Source: Pempheris klunzingeri (Eukaryota > Chordata > Actinopteri > Acropomatiformes > Pempheridae). From it: a stretch of 64,000 bases of DNA. The stretch lies in the NCBI RefSeq assembly GCF_042242105.1, contig NC_092013.1:19088618-19152617 (forward strand), written 5' to 3'. Shown here one piece after another: positions 58,501 to 64,000 of the stretch. The position numbers were made by a program, and so were the translations under genes. The notes below the pieces were generated by a model. That model saw only the letters and a program-made list of their open reading frames with translations, searched no databases and had not been told where the DNA came from. Each line of letters opens with the position of its first letter. The first letter of the stretch is position 1.

Positions 58501-59266
58501 GACTGAGAGAACAAAGGTCAGCCTGGTAAGACAGCTCAAGGACAGCAGCTGCCTCAGCAGTGGCACTGACATGCCAAAAATACAGCATGCTGTGTGTCGA
58601 AGCCAGCAGCTTAGCAGATGCAGTGTGTTAAGTACCTAAGAATGTTTGCATGCAAGGCTCAAGTGTGTAAAGCAGGTAACAAAGTGGGAGAAAAAAAAAA
58701 ACCAACCAGCCTGTTAGAGCTGATGCATTTAGAAACAAAGTTTTACATTGTTTTTGTAGATATTGCTCATATTAAAGTACATACCAGCAATATTCTCCTC
58801 TTCATCACATCGTACACACAGACAGAAGTAAAGAGCAGAGGTCAGCTGCTTGGACTTCACACGCATATTAAACACTGACCTGGCCATAAATGCATTTCTG
58901 ATATGTTTACATGCAGCAAAACCACAGCATTCATGCATTATGGCACGTGAAGCAGCTGTGTAGCATCCAGCGGGTCAGAATTTCTTACTGACAACAAGCA
59001 GATGTCTGAATCTGCAGCCGAGTAACGACACTTCAATTACAAACTGTGAAGACTTGTGTTGCCAATGTGTGCAGATTCAGTGAACTGACAAAGTGACTTA
59101 CGTTCTTCCCTGACAGAAGAAAAAAACAAACAAAAAAAACACACACCAAAAATATTTTGTTACAATTGATTCAATCTGTGCTGGCATTGCTTTGATATAA
59201 TCACTCTCCATTTTACAGAAATGATCCATTTACTTACTCATATGCGGCATCCTCTGTGTCTGACAT
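52541..59266 (-). CDS. tnnt2: Troponin T, cardiac-type (tnnt2-like), divergent
   Basis: Tropomyosin-binding subunit of troponin in the thin filament of striated muscle. Exons in coding order (minus): 59266-59238, 59109-59102, [optional 58809-58795], 57572-57486, 56517-56494, 56359-56338, 56240-56177, 56068-55952, 55811-55734, 55491-55390, 55303-55194, 55117-55027, 54296-54256, 52580-52541. Phases close to 270 residues (275 with the optional exon). Order: [13 protein letters not shown], a Glu-rich block (about 13-41), [20 protein letters not shown] with the T1 tropomyosin-binding region (about 68-143), then [13 protein letters not shown] and the I-T arm coiled coil (about 185-257). The tnnt2 call rests on the acidic N terminus and on PKP1-TNNT2 synteny in human. 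The C terminus [11 protein letters not shown] lacks the usual GRWK end, and the segment before KRQTER is about five residues short, so this may be a fish-specific paralogue. Confidence 0.88.
52581..54255. other. Last troponin T intron
   Basis: 1.67 kb. A and T tracts at 52947-53040, and otherwise no exon or mobile element recognised. Confidence 0.6.
57486..57572 (-). CDS. tnnt2: Troponin T glutamate-rich exon
   Basis: 87 nt encoding [11 protein letters not shown] followed by two further Glu blocks separated by VV. The DNA contains an imperfect tandem repeat of about 27 bp built of GAG/GAA codons (TACTACCTCTTCCTCCTCC units on the plus strand). Acceptor TTTGCACAG, donor GTAGTA. It corresponds to the hypervariable acidic N terminus of cardiac troponin T, including the single Trp. 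Confidence 0.8.
57573..59101. other. Troponin T 5' intron region
   Basis: 1.5 kb between the acidic exon and the 8-nt microexon. Apart from the candidate 15-nt exon at 58795 I see no exon that fits phase 1-1. More cassette exons are possible, because exons this small are hard to see. Confidence 0.5.
58795..58809 (-). CDS. tnnt2: Possible troponin T 15-nt optional exon
   Basis: AGGAGAATATTGCTG sits between ATGTGATGAAG and GTATGT on the minus strand. It is phase 1 in and out, so it can be included (adding QENIA, then E) or skipped in frame. N-terminal cassettes of this size are usual in troponin T genes. The acceptor is modest: the pyrimidine tract lies about 15-35 nt upstream. Confidence 0.45.
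59102..59109 (-). CDS. tnnt2: Troponin T 8-nt microexon
   Basis: GGAAGAAC lies between TTTCTTCTGTCAG and GTAAGT on the minus strand. It enters in phase 2 and leaves in phase 1, exactly what is needed to join the start exon to the acidic exon. The joined peptide YEEEQ equals a stretch in human TNNT2 (EEYEEEEQEE). Skipping it would break the frame, so it should be constitutive in this model. Confidence 0.75.
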
Positions 59267-59282
59267 GTTTAGGATGCACCAC
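59238..59282 (-). CDS. tnnt2: Troponin T start exon
   Basis: On the minus strand, acceptor CTTGTGCAG, then 16 nt of leader and ATG at 59266-59264. It encodes MSDTEDAAY plus GA and ends at GTAAGT. MSD followed by acidic residues is the common start of troponin T. Confidence 0.82.
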   Translation of the reverse strand: MVHPKHVRHRGCRI

Positions 59283-61626
59283 CTGCACAAGTAAGTCCAA
59301 TGCACGGCCAATGAGTGACACAGCATAAACAACAGACTGAGATTTAACACACATGTCTGAAGGATAATAGAACTTGAACCAATCCATCCATTTAATGTTT
59401 AAAAGCATATGAGAAGAGCACAGAAACTTACCCACAGAGTGTGATGTGCACTGCAGACGTGGTTCAATGGGGAATTGTATACTGTGCCCTTCTCTGAGGG
59501 CCATAAGCTTTTAAACCCAGTAGTGGATCACATGGCGGCAAGCCGCCCATGTCTACAATGGGTGGGCACATACCTGCAAACAGATGGCAGATGGCATTAA
59601 CTAGAGTTGGAAAACATGCATTCTCCGTGGACTTGCATTGTCTATTATTACATGGCAAAACCTAGACCGAACAGCACAGGATTATTGCTCTCAAAAGGTT
59701 TCAGTATCGCAGGTCTGACAGACACGAGGAAGGTTAGAAATAAGCCTTGTAAACCTACTCCTGTGGGTTCACACATACACAAAGGGACGGCTCAAGTTCC
59801 TCTAACTTATGAGCTAAGAAACACATTATTTAGTGTTACCTCTTTCAGTAGGACTGATCAGAAGCACATTTACTGTATCACACTCATTACCTCACTGCAT
59901 TGAAAAACAGCAATAATTTATTCCCTAAACTGGATGAATTATGTAATCAATGAGCGTTCCCACAGCAGGTTGCCAAGGGAATGAGTAAAATTAAACTCAC
60001 TCCCTTCACCAGCACCATCTCATGCACCTCGCCTTTAATCTTCCCTTAATCCTCACATGCAATGACTTGTTATGAAGAACACCCTTTACGGCCATGCCAC
60101 ATCAAGTCTGATACTCCCAGTGCTTGCTGTTAATGTTGTGTCCGACCCTGAGTCAGGATTATGACTCAACTGATGTCTCTCGTGAGCCAAAGCCAAAAGA
60201 TATCTCTGATCTAATGGAGCGCCCCCCACCCCACCCCTCCACCTCGACTCCGGATTTGGTTGCGGATTGTTGGATGCTTTTTTTGAAGTCTTGTGTGGTC
60301 TCAAGTCAATCAACAAATGCTCAAGTCAACTGTCATATCTTGCCAAAGCAAGCACGTCTCAAAGTCAAGCAAATAGCAAGTCAGTAATAAGTGTTCCAGG
60401 TCTCTGAGGCCTGTAATGAATCCATTCAAATGACCTAATACAGAACTTAAGTATTTCAGGAGCTCATATAGTTTCTATTTACTTTTTCTTAATAATTGCT
60501 AAATAGGAGGTTATTTTCACATCAAGACCAGACTTGAATGTTTGTTCTGTCAAGCCTTAAGGAAGTCCAGTTTTTCAAGCCCTCAGACATCTGTTGTTGA
60601 CAGTTTATCCATGCTTATACATGATGATACATCTTTAAATATTGTGTATTAAATACTGTTATATAAGACAGCTGCTGGCAGAAATCCATTGCTCTGCAGT
60701 AGACATCTACTACACTTCCAATGCCTTCAAAATGGTGGATTAAGCTGTCTAATTAGTTGATGCTTGACAGTCTTAACATCAAATGGAAGACATAGAAATA
60801 TGCATATACAATAAACTGATAGGTACGTATGATACATTTTCAACTCCTCAATAAGGCACCTCTGTGGGAGTCCATTGAGAGGGGTGCAACAAAATCTGCA
60901 AGGCAGTAAAATCCCAGTATTCAGTTCTGGGAGCTTTGATTTGATTGTGTAATCTCTCTCCTCCTGATTGTATTATTGCAAACCGCACCCATCTGGCACC
61001 TGAGCCACCTAAAATAAACAACAGAGACCTCCTCATCCTTATATCATTTAACCCTGACATGATGATGAGATTTATTTTAATATGCACTTATCAATAAGCA
61101 GTGCAGTTGCCAAGTTAAACAAAACTTTGATTCATGTTTTGATCTGAAGCTGCCAGGCTGAAACCTGCTGCTTGGGAAAATCTCTTGTCGTTTCCTCAGT
61201 AAACTGCCTGTAGGCTGATACTGCCACCTGGTGTCAGAAATAAAAAGTGAAGAGGATGCACCCAAAGCATCTGTCTGCACTTTCCTCTATTTCTGCAAGC
61301 CACCTTTGGGGGACTTCTTTTATTCAGGACTGCATGGATGTATTGAAATAATCACATTTAAGAATTATCATTAAATGTAAACAGTAAAGATCTGAAACAA
61401 CATATAACCATATGTTATATATATATATATATATATTAGATTCAAGATTAATTCACGTTCGTACACAACCATGAAATAACACTATTTAAACTCTTAAACT
61501 TAATGACAATCTCTCAACAAGCTCTCAAATAGAGTGCTTTAATGTAAAACTATAATGCATTTGACTTGAAATATTTATTCACCCTCCCAGCTACCATCCA
61601 CATGCAACAGCACACATCACATATTA

Positions 61627-61700
<74 letters not shown>
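61627..61700. repeat. Compound (TA)n(TG)n microsatellite
   Basis: A TA block followed by a TG block interrupted by TATA. A separate (TA)n run is at 61418-61437. Confidence 0.9.
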
Positions 61701-62225
61701 ATAGGTTTAAAGCTGAATAGATATATTAGGATAGGATTAAAGCTGTATATACTGTATATATACAGCTTTAATCCTTCTTCCACATTCAAATTAATAACGT
61801 CACACTGCGGTTACTGCAAAACAAACTCTATAACTCCTCTGATTAGCTTCAATGAACCTAAGAATCTGTAAGAGAAACTTGCAGGTTAATTGTTTTTTTA
61901 CATTTATACATTAACTTGTCTGAAAATAACCAAATTACAGGGTAATGCAGGGTTTCATATATCTTACAACACTGTAGGGCCACAAATCTATACAGTCAAT
62001 GTTTCAGGCAAAGCTCCTCAAACCCACCGGGTCACATGGTCACATGGTCCTGAGGGGCTGAAACTGAGTGGTTTAGTCGGTGTGTTTTTCGGTTGTTTTA
62101 CATTGCGATCTTATATCATGATTACATTATTATATATTACATCATATCATGTTATTGTGTTTGTGCAGCCCACTGTTTTCTGAACATACAAAGTTAGCTA
62201 ACGCTAGCTAGCATCGTGGCCGGCC

Positions 62226-62264
62226 GCAGGTGCAGAGATCATGTGACTTCACTGCTGCACCTGC
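62226..62264. promoter_or_regulatory. Inverted E-box palindrome enclosing an M-box
   Basis: GCAGGTGCAG (62226-62235) and CTGCACCTGC (62255-62264) form a perfect 10-bp inverted repeat, each arm with a CAGGTG/CACCTG E-box. In the 19-bp spacer lies TCATGTGAC (62239-62247), the extended E-box used by MITF/TFE/USF factors. It sits in a GC-rich segment between two outward-facing donor sites. Confidence 0.5.
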
Positions 62265-62331
62265 AGAGAAAACCTGGCCGTGTTTACCTTCCCGGAGATG
62301 TGATGGACTTCAGGATATCTGTGATACTCAC

Positions 62332-62402
62332 AGCTGCTTCTTCAGGACCGTGAGGAGGCCGCTCATGAGGACTTAGATTGAAGAAAACGCGAACTGTGCA
62401 CC
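62332..62402. promoter_or_regulatory. Candidate divergent first exons
   Basis: Minus strand: ATG at 62366-62364 opens MSGLLTVLKKQ and runs into a donor CT|GTGAGT at 62331. Plus strand: the same stretch ends GTGCACC|GTAAGT at 62403. A bidirectional promoter is possible. I do not recognise the minus peptide. If spliced to the troponin T start exon at 59282 it would stay in frame with MSDTED, so it may instead be leader sequence of that gene. Confidence 0.3.
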
Positions 62403-64000
62403 GTAAGTTTTGTTTTTTTTAAATGTTCAATAACTTCCAAATTAGTCCGCGTGAATATTTCAGTAATGGCTGAGTGTGAGAAGTATGTTTTTGTTTTGAG
62501 AGAGTAGCTACCCCTTAAAACCCGCCAGCTAATGAGGAACAATGGCTAATGTTAGCTAGCATTAGCCCTCTGCTGCAGGGCGTTGCCATGTAGCAACAAT
62601 GACTTTACCTCCATTTTACTAAAAGGTAAACATATAGAAACATGTTTTACTACGTAGTTATGAAAAGGGGGGTCTATTTCCATGTGGGGACAAATATTTG
62701 AACAGATTTAATGACAAACAAATTCAGTTTGCACTTCCCTTTTCCATGGACACGTGACACTGAGAGGGTCACGAGGGCTCCCAAAGTCAACTAACTGATC
62801 AATATTTAGGGAAATTATTTCAGGAAAAAAACCTGAAATAGTATCTGGGGTAAGTTAAATAGTAGTTTTTATCATTAAAACCAGTTAAGATGTGATACGA
62901 TTTTAATAAAATAGTTGAATGAATTTGTTGCCACATGGCATTTTTTTAATTTATTTATATTTTGTAATTTCATTTTGTCAGGTGTAATAAATCAACATAT
63001 TATTTGGATTAATAGTTACTTTAGACATCATTAGACATCATAGTTTTAACAGAAGGAATTGTGATGTTCCACCCAAATGCTATGTTGGTCCACTGCAGTG
63101 TATATTATTTAAAGTGAATGACCACAGTCAGCTTTAACAACATCGTCTTCCTAGTAGATAATATATTGTAGATGTTTTGCAGGTGCCAAATATACTGTGA
63201 TGTACAGTGGAGCCCAGATAGGATGACAATTAGAATAGTAAGCAGCATTTTGTGCTGTTTTTCACTGTATATGCTGTTAATTATATTATTGGGTTATACA
63301 TTACACTAAATATGACTTGGATTTGTTTATACATGTTGTAAATAAAAGCACGTTTTCAGAGAAAGAATACATTTTATGGTACTTTCCATGATTTACCATC
63401 TATACCCCCTAAAAAAATGTTCTGTGGTTTTCACATATTTCCATTATTTAAGCAAATCTAAGTAATACAATGACACTAAACATTTTTATTGTGTTTGTTT
63501 CTGATCAGAATCAGGTTTACAGAAAACCTTGGATGCTGCTGCAGAGGAGAGGGAGGGAGGGCTGGGGCTGTGGAGGCTAATGTGATGTGATGGAGACTGA
63601 GATGGCAACGCATGGTGAACCATTTCCAGAACATCCCTGAGCACGGCACGCTGGAACCAGGTACAACAGACCGTGTACACTATGTTTGATTTGGGTAGCA
63701 CTGACTCTGAGGAAAAGCTCGCTGGAAACCTTCATATCTTACACAGCAATGTTTATTGATGCTTGGCCAAGGAGAACAGAGACGGCAGCAAAAAACAGAG
63801 TGAGCACTGCTGGATGCCACCTTAATTCTCCAGATTGCTTTCTGTGATCAGTATTTTAACCCTGATAGGCGTGCCAAATTTACTGCATGCTCAAATGTGG
63901 TCATTCTACACCACAAATATGTGTGAGATGTCTATTGGCTCTCTAAAATCTAAACAAAGCATTTCAACCATTCACCTCACTCCTCCATTCGTGTTATATG
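62403..64000. other. Window end, mostly unassigned
   Basis: AT-rich sequence with no assigned gene apart from the candidate exon at 63509. Confidence 0.4.
63509..63660 (+). other. Possible plus-strand exon
   Basis: Acceptor TTTCTGATCAG and donor CCAG|GTACAA define 152 nt. One frame starts METEMATHGEPF and stops after 16 codons. Another starts MVNHFQNIPEHGTLEP and runs to the donor. It could be the second exon of the gene starting near 62.4 kb. I do not recognise the product. Confidence 0.25.

Larger units (their letters stand above)
59283..62331. other. Upstream region of troponin T
   Basis: Should contain the noncoding first exon and promoter. On the minus strand TCTGTTTGCAG|GTATGTGC at about 59573 is both a perfect acceptor and a donor. 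It could be the end of a leader exon or a recursive splice site. TA/TG microsatellites lie at 61418-61437 and 61627-61700. No protein-coding exon recognised. Confidence 0.4.

Noticed and set aside
60848..61087. Minus-strand frame with an acceptor-like GTGGCTCAG before ARWVRFAIIQSGG
   Set aside because: I considered it as an upstream exon of a minus-strand gene. The peptide is not recognisable, there is no good donor, and it has no partner exons.

Overview
This is vertebrate nuclear DNA, almost certainly from a teleost fish. Genes are split into small exons with GT-AG introns. The space between exons carries fish-type mobile DNA: Tc1/mariner, hAT-like and palindromic MITEs, and a tRNA-derived SINE. 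Four genes could be rebuilt exon by exon, or nearly so. All splice phases close, which is the main support for the models.

Layout. (1) 1-11.6 kb: upstream flank of tead3, with mobile elements and no gene I can support. (2) 11,669-27,501, plus strand: tead3, a TEA-domain transcription factor and the DNA-binding end of the Hippo pathway. It has a non-AUG (ATT) start, a 12-nt microexon, two tandem alternative exons for the DNA-recognition helix, and a possible in-frame cassette exon. An internal promoter candidate holds two TEAD-type sites. (3) 32,326-36,486, plus: smpd2, neutral sphingomyelinase 1, with two C-terminal membrane helices. (4) 37,679-39,291: a full-length but dead Tc1 transposon, next to the terminus of a second Tc1 family. 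(5) 42,543-50,791, plus: pkp1, plakophilin 1, an armadillo-repeat desmosomal protein. One intron is GC-AG, and one acceptor is crowded by a retroposon tail. (6) 52,541-59,266, minus: a divergent troponin T, tnnt2-like by synteny and N-terminal layout, with 8-nt and possibly 15-nt microexons and a repeat-built acidic exon. (7) About 62.2-62.4 kb: a promoter-like segment with donor sites pointing both ways.

The pkp1(+)/troponin T(-) tail-to-tail pair matches human PKP1-TNNT2, which supports both identities. The four genes do not form a pathway. Tead factors classically act at muscle M-CAT sites, including those of troponin T genes, but I saw no functional link here. The most interesting system is the alternative-exon layout of tead3: two equal-length, equal-phase exons (63 nt each, 142 bp apart) encode alternative recognition helices and tails. 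One is TEAD3-like; the other resembles TEAD1/2/4 and carries an RRKS phosphorylation-type motif.
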